A stretch of 7,812 nucleotides of DNA, taken from the NCBI GenBank assembly GCA_934101225.1, contig CAKOQK010000039.1:1-7812 (forward strand), read 5' to 3'. Numbering within the stretch: position 1 is the first letter of the stretch; the number at the start of each line of letters is the position of its first letter. The notes beneath the pieces were generated by a model. It ran no database searches. It worked only from the letters and a program-made list of their open reading frames with translations, and was not told the origin of the DNA. Below, one piece after another: positions 1-6,376 of the stretch. This DNA comes from an uncultured Bacilli bacterium. GTDB taxonomy: Bacteria > Bacillota_I > Bacilli_A > RF39 > UBA660. The position numbers and the translations under genes were made by a program.

Positions 1-30
1 CCACTATACTAAATCAGCAATTCTAAATAT

Positions 31-59
31 ATTATAGAAAATATTTTAATTATCTACAA
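31..59 (-). promoter_or_regulatory. Possible promoter reading out of the window
   Basis: On the minus strand a perfect TATAAT (31-36) is preceded, after a 17-nt spacer, by TTGTAG (54-59), which matches only three of six bases of the -35 consensus. It lies just past the stop codon of the HD-REC-HD gene and would drive a gene beyond position 1. In sequence this AT-rich a TATAAT alone is weak evidence. No hairpin terminator is visible between that stop codon and the window edge, so read-through into a downstream gene is equally possible. Confidence 0.25.
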
Positions 60-70
60 CATATTTAATT

Positions 71-1744
71 CTATTTTTTTATTTTATGTTTTTGAGCATA
101 GTTAGAAAGACTTCTAAAGTTATCATCATAAGGATAACTATTTAAAGAATTTTGCATCCATATTTGTGACCAGGATATACCTTGACTATGCAATTTTGCT
201 ACTCTTTGAGGATTTCTAAAATGTTTTCCTTCTAAATCACTTAAGTCTACACATCCTTCTTCATCGTATAACTTGCATTGTAAATCCCCTTCTAATTTAT
301 CACACATATAAGCAAACATAGATTCTTTTGTTAAATGTGAATCAAATTCTATAAATAATTTTTCGATTATTTCACCATCTAATATATCTTTTAATATAAT
401 ATGTACTGCTTCATGCTCTTTTCTTTCCTTTTCTCTTTTAGAAATATCATTTTCATCATAATCACCAATAACTGTTTCACCTAATTCATGGATTGCAAGC
501 ATAAAAATAACTTTCATTATATCTATATCATACCCGTATTCACTTTTCATAGCGATAGCTAACATTTGAACACCATAAATATGTTCAGCAACACTTTCTA
601 GTCTTTCTCTTTTAACACCACATTTTTTCCAACCGGTTCTAATAATATTTTTTAATTTATTACATAAGATATAATATTTTAAAACTTTTTCTACTTTTAA
701 ATTATTATTTTTAGAATTAATATCACCAATTATTTTAGTAAAATCCTCTTGTAAACTTTTAGTCGGCTCATATAGTGCAAAGTAATTATAATCGCAAACA
801 TCATCAAATTCATCACCTGAACAAATACATACAGGGATTTCTTTACTTACTTTATTTCTAAAAGTACTAATTATATAGCTAGCGTATGGTGATAAATCAA
901 ATGTATCACTACGAAGTGGCATATAATTATCTGTAATTAATAAATCATATTTTTTATCACTATTTTTTAACGTTCTAAAATATGCTAGTGCATCCATACA
1001 ATTATTTAATCTAAATATATCCAAATCTTCAACTACTGCTTTTAAATCTCTAACTATATTTTTATATTTATAATCATCATCTTCTACTATTAATATATTA
1101 ATAGACTTTTCTTCTAATTTATGAGCTATTGCATAACTAGAAATACTTCTAAAATTATCATCGTATGGATAGATTTGTTGTCCAAACTTTAACCACATTT
1201 CTGACCAAGATGCACCTAATGCAAGCAAATCATGAACTATTTTATTATTTAATGTGTTATTTCCATCTTGCTTATTTAAATCTACACATCCTTCTTCATC
1301 GTATAACTTGCATTGTAAATCACATTCTAATTTATCACACATATAAGCAAACATTGCTTCTTTTGTTCTATGTGAATCAAATTCTAGAAATAAATTTTCA
1401 ATTTCTTTTCCATCAAGTATTCCACATAATATTTTAGAAACAGCTTCATGCTCTATTCTTTCTTTATCTTCTTTAGATATGTCAAATTGAGTTAAATCAC
1501 CTATAACTGTTTCACCTAATTCATGGATTGCAAGCATAAAAATAACTTTCATTATGTCAATATCATAACTATATTCACTCTTCATAGCAATTGCTAACAT
1601 CTGAACACCAAAAACATGTTCAGCAACACTTTCTAGTCTTTCCCTTTTAACATTCCATGTTTTCCAACCAGTTCTAATAACATCTTTTAATTTATTACAT
1701 ATAACATAATAATTTAGAATTCTTTCTTCTTTATTTGTTTGCAT
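71..1744 (-). CDS. HD-REC-HD protein: duplicated YfbR/HDDC2-like HD domain around a receiver domain
   Basis: The protein has 557 residues and three parts. Residues 8-210 and 353-555 are two copies of an HD-superfamily domain that align without gaps at an offset of 345 residues, with about 141 of 203 identities by hand count. Each resembles the HDDC2/YfbR 5'-deoxynucleotidase group (shared ESVAEH, IGD and MCDKLE blocks). The expected metal and catalytic positions are H43, H74, E75, E78, D83 and D137, repeated as H388, H419, E420, E423, D428 and D482. The diagnostic HD pair is HE in both copies. Residues 214-340 look like a response-regulator receiver: acidic pocket E221-D223, likely phospho-acceptor D272 in LITDN, and S309 in ICSGD. 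The usual Lys before the cis-Pro appears as Glu in YEP (326-327), although K329 is close. There is no signal peptide or membrane segment, so it is probably cytosolic. The start ATG has AAGGAG 8 nt upstream. Family knowledge suggests dNMP or related phosphohydrolase activity; control by the receiver is inference. It follows the ORF6N gene by 60 nt and ends in TAG. Confidence 0.8.
   Translation of the reverse strand: MQTNKEERILNYYVICNKLKDVIRTGWKTWNVKRERLESVAEHVFGVQMLAIAMKSEYSYDIDIMKVIFMLAIHELGETVIGDLTQFDISKEDKERIEHEAVSKILCGILDGKEIENLFLEFDSHRTKEAMFAYMCDKLECDLQCKLYDEEGCVDLNKQDGNNTLNNKIVHDLLALGASWSEMWLKFGQQIYPYDDNFRSISSYAIAHKLEEKSINILIVEDDDYKYKNIVRDLKAVVEDLDIFRLNNCMDALAYFRTLKNSDKKYDLLITDNYMPLRSDTFDLSPYASYIISTFRNKVSKEIPVCICSGDEFDDVCDYNYFALYEPTKSLQEDFTKIIGDINSKNNNLKVEKVLKYYILCNKLKNIIRTGWKKCGVKRERLESVAEHIYGVQMLAIAMKSEYGYDIDIMKVIFMLAIHELGETVIGDYDENDISKREKERKEHEAVHIILKDILDGEIIEKLFIEFDSHLTKESMFAYMCDKLEGDLQCKLYDEEGCVDLSDLEGKHFRNPQRVAKLHSQGISWSQIWMQNSLNSYPYDDNFRSLSNYAQKHKIKK
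80..688 (-). repeat. Direct repeat copy B (encodes C-terminal HD domain)
   Basis: This segment encodes residues 353-555 of the HD-REC-HD protein and repeats 1115-1723 at a constant offset of 1035 nt with no indels across 203 codons. Identical nucleotide runs include 246-286 (41 nt) and 468-520 (53 nt). The N-terminal third and the metal-site blocks are best conserved. The segment around residues 500-536 has diverged most. Confidence 0.9.
1115..1723 (-). repeat. Direct repeat copy A (encodes N-terminal HD domain)
   Basis: This is the partner of the repeat at 80-688 and encodes residues 8-210. The matching identical runs are 1281-1321 and 1503-1555. The receiver-encoding segment (about 725-1105) lies between the two copies and has no second copy in the window. 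The unit is therefore either a duplicated HD domain with a receiver between, or an HD-REC gene fused to a neighbouring HD paralogue. Confidence 0.9.
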
Positions 1745-1752
1745 TAAATATT

Positions 1753-1803
1753 CTCCTTCTAAATCTTATGTATTATATTACTATAAATAATATAGTTATT
1801 CAA
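1753..1803 (-). promoter_or_regulatory. Leader of the HD-REC-HD gene: SD site and possible promoter
   Basis: AAGGAG (1753-1758) is 8 nt before the ATG and fixes the start. A TATAAT (1772-1777) lies upstream. The only -35-like match is TTGAAT (1798-1803) with a long 20-nt spacer; at 17 nt it would pair with the poorer TAATAT. A 6-bp inverted repeat, ACTATA/TATAGT (1780-1785 with 1791-1796, loop 5), sits between. It is all A/T except one pair and too weak to call a terminator. The gene may have its own promoter or may be co-transcribed with the ORF6N gene. Confidence 0.4.
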
Positions 1804-1804
1804 T

Positions 1805-2656
1805 TTATTTATCTATTATTTTATCAATTCTTTTAATTAACTCATTAATAAATAATGGCTCATTCATTTTATATATGTAGCTATATTTTTTACCTATATC
1901 TTTTAAAGACATTCCACTTACATATACTTCTTTTTTATCTAAAATTATATATCTATCGTGAAAAGAATTATTATTAATAAATTTTATATTTTTATATTGT
2001 TTACAATATTTACTTATTAAAATATTATCTATATTCTTAGATATAATAATTATATTTTTATCAATATTTTTTAAAGTGTCTAATAATTCTTTATTTGCAA
2101 AATTATCAATAATTATTATTTCTTTTTCCGCATTATTAAATATATCAAGTAAAATTGAATAAGCATCATAAATTTTATCTTCAAAAATTATAGAATTTTT
2201 TTTGCTTGATAACTTATTAAAAGATTCTTCTAATTTTAAAATTCTATTTTCATGATTAACTAAAATATCATTATTTCTTATTAAGTCATTTGATATGTAT
2301 TTTCTCATATAAACAAATGCACGAATTATTCTTACACTCATTTTAGTCGATATATCAGTTCTTAATACGGATGATAGCATGGCTACTCCCTCTTCAGTAA
2401 ATACATGTGGATTGATTCTAGATTTCTTTTTTGTGGTTCCAATTTGGAACCACAAATTATTTTTTTCTTCATCAGTTAATTGAAAATAAAAGTCATCTGG
2501 AAATCTATTTATATTTCTTTTAACTGCTTTATTTATGTCTTTAGTACCATTCGCACATTCATATAATCTTGCTAAATCAGAATCTAACATTACCTGTTTT
2601 CCTCTTATTTCATAAATTAAATTTTCTATTTTTTCTTGTTTAATTAATTCATTCAT
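1805..2656 (-). CDS. ORF6N-domain protein with C-terminal PLD-like half domain
   Basis: This 283-residue protein has an N-terminal ORF6N domain (about 8-120), recognisable from the MLDSDLARLY, NRFPDDFYFQLT and VFTEEGVAMLSSVLR blocks. That domain is common in phage, plasmid and mobile-element proteins and is thought to bind DNA, as in the KilA-N/Bro-N group. A short charged helical linker (about 125-152) follows. The C-terminal part (about 158-283) has alternating hydrophobic strands and the motif H233-D-R235-x4-D240, then SGMSLKDIGKK. This fits the single HxKx4D motif of phospholipase-D-like domains with Arg in place of Lys, so it may be a dimeric nuclease-like or inactive nucleic-acid-binding module. 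From memory, ORF6N proteins with a similar HDRF...ASLKDLGKK tail are frequent in gut bacteria. The start ATG has AAAGGAG five nt upstream. The gene stands downstream of the truB terminator, apart from the housekeeping operon. Its biological role is not established. Confidence 0.8.
   Translation of the reverse strand: MNELIKQEKIENLIYEIRGKQVMLDSDLARLYECANGTKDINKAVKRNINRFPDDFYFQLTDEEKNNLWFQIGTTKKKSRINPHVFTEEGVAMLSSVLRTDISTKMSVRIIRAFVYMRKYISNDLIRNNDILVNHENRILKLEESFNKLSSKKNSIIFEDKIYDAYSILLDIFNNAEKEIIIIDNFANKELLDTLKNIDKNIIIISKNIDNILISKYCKQYKNIKFINNNSFHDRYIILDKKEVYVSGMSLKDIGKKYSYIYKMNEPLFINELIKRIDKIIDK
2430..2456. repeat. Perfect 27-nt palindrome inside the ORF6N gene
   Basis: The 13-nt arms (2430-2442 and 2444-2456) are exact reverse complements around a single central base at 2443, with the core GTGGTTCC/GGAACCAC. 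It lies in codons 67-76 (NLWFQIGTTK) of the ORF6N domain. The arms are notably GC-richer than their surroundings. As RNA it would form an 11-bp stem with a 5-nt loop. On the plus strand a T-run follows it, but no plus-strand gene is there to terminate. No second copy was seen in the window. Confidence 0.9.
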
Positions 2657-2686
2657 TCTCTCTCCTTTAATTGATTTTATTTAGCT

Positions 2687-2740
2687 ATTATAGAAATAAA
2701 GACGTATATTTAATTTAATGGAAAAGGAAAACAATGTCAA
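2687..2740 (-). promoter_or_regulatory. Probable promoter region of the ORF6N gene
   Basis: A perfect TTGACA (2735-2740) is followed after 17 nt by TAAATT (2712-2717), four of six matches to the -10 consensus. A perfect TATAAT (2687-2692) lies closer to the gene but has no recognisable -35 at 16-18 nt. Either could start transcription downstream of the truB terminator. The rest of the 165-nt intergenic space holds only an 8-bp AT-rich inverted repeat (2750-2757 with 2776-2783). Confidence 0.5.
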
Positions 2741-2791
2741 GATAAAAAATAGATTAAGTTGTTTTATAATTTTAATTAATCTAGTAAATTT

Positions 2792-2816
2792 AAAAAAACT
2801 CATGGTTAACCCATGA
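2792..2816 (-). terminator. Rho-independent terminator after truB
   Basis: On the minus strand TCATGG and CCATGA (2811-2816 and 2800-2805) form a 6-bp stem with a 5-nt loop, followed by G and seven U residues (2798-2792). It begins five nt past the truB stop codon and marks the end of the rimP-truB operon. Confidence 0.85.
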
Positions 2817-2821
2817 ATCTT

Positions 2822-3661
2822 TTAAAACATTATTAATGGTTTAATTTTATTATCAAATGGTTCATATAATGCAACATCTTCATCTTCATAAGTAAATAAG
2901 ATATATTTGTTTGTATTTATGTTCATCACATTGCCATTTTTAATATGCTTATAATCTTCTTCATTATCAATTTTCTTAGTAACAACATCTAAAAAATCAT
3001 TTAATTTTAATAATTTATAATTATTATTTTCAATATCTTCCAAAGTATATGCTTCATCAATATTAAAATCACCAAGTATTGTTCTAACTAAACTAGTCAT
3101 TATTGCATATGTATCTAAAAATGCACCTATATCTCTAATTAAAGATCTAATATAAGTTCCTTTAGATACCTTACATTTAATAGTAATAATATCGTCCTTA
3201 ATATCTATAAGTTCAATATCATAAATATTTACTATTTTACTAGGTAACTTAACATCAATATTATTTCTTGCATATTCATATAACTTTTTACCATTAACTT
3301 TAACAGCGCTATAAATAGGAACTTCTTGATTATATGTTCCTTTAAAATGATTTAAAGCATTAATTATTTCATCTTTACTAAAATCTTTTTTACCTTCTTT
3401 TAAAATATTTCCAGTTATATCTAAAGTATCAGTTAAAATACCTAATTTAAAAGATGCAATATATTCTTTATCATGGTTAGTTAAGATATTAGCAAGTTTA
3501 GTATATTTACCTATTAAACAAACAAGTACTCCCTCCGCTAAGGGATCGAGAGTACCTATATGTCCTACACTTTTAGTATTAAATTTACGACAAACCTTAT
3601 TTACAACATCTCTTGATGTCATACCTTTTGGTTTATTTACAACTAGCAAACCATTATTCAT
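2822..3661 (-). CDS. truB: tRNA pseudouridine(55) synthase TruB
   Basis: TruB converts U55 in the T-psi-C loop of nearly all elongator tRNAs to pseudouridine and also helps tRNA folding. From the ATG at 3661 the protein has 279 residues. It shows NKPKGMTS near the N-terminus, the catalytic block HIGTLDPLAEG with nucleophile D39, PIYSAVKVNGKKLYEYAR, and SKGTYIRSLIRDIG. A short PUA-like tail (about 230-279) ends in KPLIMF. An in-frame TTG eight codons upstream (3683-3685) would add residues that the family usually lacks, so the ATG is preferred. The gene overlaps the end of rbfA by 8 nt, with no strong SD close to the ATG, so translation is probably coupled to rbfA. It is the last gene before the terminator. 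The ribF gene that often follows truB is not here. Confidence 0.95.
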   Translation of the reverse strand: MNNGLLVVNKPKGMTSRDVVNKVCRKFNTKSVGHIGTLDPLAEGVLVCLIGKYTKLANILTNHDKEYIASFKLGILTDTLDITGNILKEGKKDFSKDEIINALNHFKGTYNQEVPIYSAVKVNGKKLYEYARNNIDVKLPSKIVNIYDIELIDIKDDIITIKCKVSKGTYIRSLIRDIGAFLDTYAIMTSLVRTILGDFNIDEAYTLEDIENNNYKLLKLNDFLDVVTKKIDNEEDYKHIKNGNVMNINTNKYILFTYEDEDVALYEPFDNKIKPLIMF

Positions 3662-4004
3662 TTGCTTCAGCGTGAATTTCCTCAATTATTTCATCAATAT
3701 GTTCTCCATACTCAGTAGATTCATCATAGACAAATCTAATTTCAGGAGTATTTCTTATATCAATTCTTTTAGCAAGTTCAGTTCTTAAAAATGAAGATGC
3801 GTTAGTTAGTTCTGCTTGAACTTCTTGTTTTTCATAATCTCCATAAAAAGTATAGAAAACTTTACACATTGATAAATCATTAGTAACTCTAACTTCAGTA
3901 ATAGTTACACTTTTAATTATCTCATTATGAACCTCTTCATAAATAATAGAAGATAATTCTCTTAAAATTGAAGATGCAATTCTTTCTAATTTAATTTTAC
4001 TCAT
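3654..4004 (-). CDS. rbfA: 30S ribosome-binding factor RbfA
   Basis: RbfA binds the pre-30S subunit near the 5' end of 16S rRNA helix 1 and supports late 30S maturation and cold adaptation. The 116-residue length is typical. The protein starts with the family's R(I/V)xSxILRELSxII helix and has the KH-like core with TEVRVTNDLSMCKVF and the later LRTELAKRIDIRNTPEIRFVYDE block, followed by an acidic tail. Its ATG overlaps the infB stop codon as ATGA (4001-4004). A GAGG 10 nt upstream lies inside the infB coding end. Translation is therefore likely coupled to infB. Confidence 0.95.
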   Translation of the reverse strand: MSKIKLERIASSILRELSSIIYEEVHNEIIKSVTITEVRVTNDLSMCKVFYTFYGDYEKQEVQAELTNASSFLRTELAKRIDIRNTPEIRFVYDESTEYGEHIDEIIEEIHAEANE

Positions 4005-6103
4005 TTTCTTTTTACCTCAATCATTTCATATGTTTCAAAACAATCTCCTTCTTTTAAATCATTAAAGTTTTCGATTGTAATACCACATTCATAACCACTT
4101 TTAACTTCTTTAACAGTATCTTTTTCTCTTTGAACTGATGAAATTGTACCATCATAAATTATTACACCATCACGAATAACTCTTACTTTAGATTTATTCT
4201 TAATAACACCATTAGTTACAATACATCCAGCAATTGTACCAACTTTACTAAATTTAAATAATTTTTTAATTTCAGCATTGCCAATAGTTTTTTCTTCGTA
4301 TTCAGGTTCTAACATACCTTTCATAGCTGATTCCATTTCTTCAACTAATTTATAGATAATTTGATATAATCTAATTTCAACATCATATCTTTTAGCAACT
4401 TCTTTAGTAATAGCAGATGGAACTACATTAAAACCAATAACAATCGCATTAGAAGCATTGGCAAGAACTATATCACTTTCAGTAATTGTTCCAATACCAC
4501 TTCTAATTACTTTAATTTTAACGCCTTCAACATCAATTTTTTCTAAAGAGTTTTTAACTGCTTCTTCAGAACCTCTGACATCACATTTTAGAACAACATT
4601 AATTTCTTTAACACCTGATTTAATCTTATTAAATAAATCATCAAAGCTAATTACTTCTTTTTTATTATTTTTATTTTTAAAGGCAATTTCTCTAGCTTCA
4701 GCAATTTCTCTAGCTTGTTTTTCAGATTCAAAGGCCATGAATTTATCTCCCGCTGAAGGATTACTTGCAAGACCAGTTATTTCAACAGGAGTACTTGGTC
4801 CAGCAGTTAAAATATTTTCACCCTTGTCATTACGAAGAGTTCTAATACGACCATGAGTAGTACCTACAACAATTGGATCTCCTAATCTTAAAGTACCATT
4901 TTGGATAAGTAAACTTGCTACTCCTCCCATATTTTTATCTATTCTTGATTCAATAACTGTACCAATTGCATATCTATTTGGATTTGCTTTAAGTTCACTT
5001 ACTTCAGCAATAGCAAGTACTGTTTCAAGTAGTTTATCAACGCCCATACCAGTTTTAGCAGAAATATTTACAAAAGGAACAGTTCCACCCCATGCTTCAG
5101 GAGTAATATTTAAAGCTGCCATTTCTTCCATAATTCTTTCTGGGTTAGCATCTGGTTTATCCATTTTATTAACAGCAACAACAATAGGAACGTTTGCAGA
5201 TAAAGCATGATCTACTGCTTCTTTAGTTTGAGGCATAACCCCATCATCAGCAGCAACAACAATAATTACGATATCAGTAATACTTGCTCCTCTTGCTCTC
5301 ATTTCAGTAAATGCGGCATGTCCTGGAGTATCAATAAATGTTATTTTACTTCCATTATAATCAATTTGATAAGCACCGATTGCTTGAGTTATACCACCTG
5401 CTTCTCCTTCAGCAACATTACTTGATCTAATATAGTCTAAAAGAGTTGTTTTACCATGATCAACATGTCCCATAACAGTTATAACTGGAGGTCTATTAAT
5501 TAAATCATCCGGATTATCAACAATTTCATATTCTTCAAAATTAGTAATATCTCTTGTTTCTTCCCTTTTTAAAGTCTTTCCATAATCAAGAGCTAAAATT
5601 TCAGCTGTTTCAAAATCAATACTTTGATTTAAATTAAGCATTGTTCCTAAACTCATTAATTTCATAATAATTTCATTATTACTCTTACCTAATTTAGTAG
5701 CAATATCTGCAACTGTATCTCCTTCTTTATAAAGAATAATATTCTCATCTTTTTTATTACTTTCTAATTTAGATTTATTTTTATACATATCTTTCTTTTT
5801 ATTTAAATATTCTAAATTATCTTTATTAACTTTATTATTCTTTTTCTTTAATTTTTGATTTTTTTCACTATATTCGTGATCATCTCCAAGTAATTCATCA
5901 ACCGCATCATCTAAAGCATCTATTTCTTCAAATGAAGCATCACTATCAGTACTAATTAAATTCATTGAGTTATCAAGCATAATAATTGCATCGTCATCTA
6001 ACATAAAGTTTCCATCAGTTGCTTTATAGCCTAAATCACGACATTTGTTAAGTACTTCTTGGACTGTAAATCCCATTTCACTAGCATATTCTTTTATAGT
6101 CAT
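4001..6103 (-). CDS. infB: Translation initiation factor IF-2
   Basis: IF-2 is the GTPase that places fMet-tRNA on the 30S subunit and promotes 50S joining. This 700-residue copy has an N-terminal IF2N module (1-50), an acidic then Lys/Asn-rich linker (50-122), and a second IF2N-like module (about 123-175). The G domain has G1 GHVDHGKT (212-219), G3 DTPGH (258-262), G4 NKMD (312-315) and G5 SAK (348-350). Domain II with the AGPSTPVEITG block, domain III (about 485-580) and the fMet-tRNA-binding C2 domain with SKVGTIAGC and YECGITIENFNDLKEGD follow. In the switch I region the GGITQ motif is followed by AIGAY; from memory most IF-2 proteins have HIGAY, so A241 deserves comparison. The start ATG lies 18 nt after ylxR, with AAAGGA about 11 nt upstream. 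The gene ends in TGA overlapping the rbfA start. No ylxQ gene separates it from ylxR. Confidence 0.97.
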   Translation of the reverse strand: MTIKEYASEMGFTVQEVLNKCRDLGYKATDGNFMLDDDAIIMLDNSMNLISTDSDASFEEIDALDDAVDELLGDDHEYSEKNQKLKKKNNKVNKDNLEYLNKKKDMYKNKSKLESNKKDENIILYKEGDTVADIATKLGKSNNEIIMKLMSLGTMLNLNQSIDFETAEILALDYGKTLKREETRDITNFEEYEIVDNPDDLINRPPVITVMGHVDHGKTTLLDYIRSSNVAEGEAGGITQAIGAYQIDYNGSKITFIDTPGHAAFTEMRARGASITDIVIIVVAADDGVMPQTKEAVDHALSANVPIVVAVNKMDKPDANPERIMEEMAALNITPEAWGGTVPFVNISAKTGMGVDKLLETVLAIAEVSELKANPNRYAIGTVIESRIDKNMGGVASLLIQNGTLRLGDPIVVGTTHGRIRTLRNDKGENILTAGPSTPVEITGLASNPSAGDKFMAFESEKQAREIAEAREIAFKNKNNKKEVISFDDLFNKIKSGVKEINVVLKCDVRGSEEAVKNSLEKIDVEGVKIKVIRSGIGTITESDIVLANASNAIVIGFNVVPSAITKEVAKRYDVEIRLYQIIYKLVEEMESAMKGMLEPEYEEKTIGNAEIKKLFKFSKVGTIAGCIVTNGVIKNKSKVRVIRDGVIIYDGTISSVQREKDTVKEVKSGYECGITIENFNDLKEGDCFETYEMIEVKRK

Positions 6104-6121
6104 ATAAGTATCATTCCTTTC

Positions 6122-6376
6122 TTATACTAATTCTTTTAAAGTCTCGTATACATCATCACTTACATCCATATTAAAAATATGGTTTAAAACTTTTTTCTTT
6201 CTTGCTTCTTCAATAATTTCTTTATCTTTTTTTAAATAGCATCCTTTACCATTTAATTTACCTGTTAAATCTCCTACTATTTTATCATCACTAACGACAA
6301 TTCTAAGTAGTTCTTTCTTAGGTAATTTTTCATGAGTAAGAACACACATACGCATTGGTACTTTCTTAGTTTTCAT
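6122..6376 (-). CDS. ylxR: YlxR family RNase P modulator (RnpM)
   Basis: The family is represented by B. subtilis YlxR/RnpM, a small RNA-binding protein reported to bind RNase P RNA and restrain RNase P. From the ATG at 6376 it has 84 residues. Signature blocks are PMRMCVLTHEKLPKKELLRIV, cut here into PMRMCVLT and KKELLRIV, then DLTGKLNGKGCYL and a basic EEARKKK stretch. The ATG at 6388 gives four extra residues but has no SD. The ATG at 6376 has GAGGG almost adjacent (GAGG three nt away) and begins MKTKKVPMR, as homologues do, so it is chosen. The gene overlaps the nusA end by 11 nt and sits in its usual place between nusA and infB. Confidence 0.9.
   Translation of the reverse strand: MKTKKVPMRMCVLTHEKLPKKELLRIVVSDDKIVGDLTGKLNGKGCYLKKDKEIIEEARKKKVLNHIFNMDVSDDVYETLKELV

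Noticed and set aside
1165..1437. Plus-strand open frame of 90 codons
   Set aside because: It lies antisense inside the HD-REC-HD gene, has no SD or family resemblance, and comes from codon structure of the minus strand.
80..1723. Repeat pair as an insertion sequence or CRISPR-like array
   Set aside because: The copies are coding, in frame and spaced once by a receiver domain. No transposase, terminal inverted repeats or short regular spacers exist.
2430..2460. Palindrome as a plus-strand Rho-independent terminator
   Set aside because: The T-run after it fits, but no plus-strand gene exists for it to end, and the stem is explained by codons of the ORF6N gene.
2750..2783. 8-bp inverted repeat TAGATTAA/TTAATCTA as an attachment or operator site
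   Set aside because: The arms are nearly all A/T with an 18-nt gap, which is within chance for this composition, and no integrase or matching copy is present.
3662..3685. TTG start that would lengthen truB by eight residues
   Set aside because: TruB proteins usually begin just before the G(L/I)LxxxKPxGxTS block. The ATG at 3661 fits this and gives a typical 8-nt overlap with rbfA.
4458..4856. Plus-strand open frame of 132 codons
   Set aside because: It is antisense to infB, where the minus frame is unmistakably IF-2. The translation is low-complexity Leu/Ser/Ile and no SD is present.
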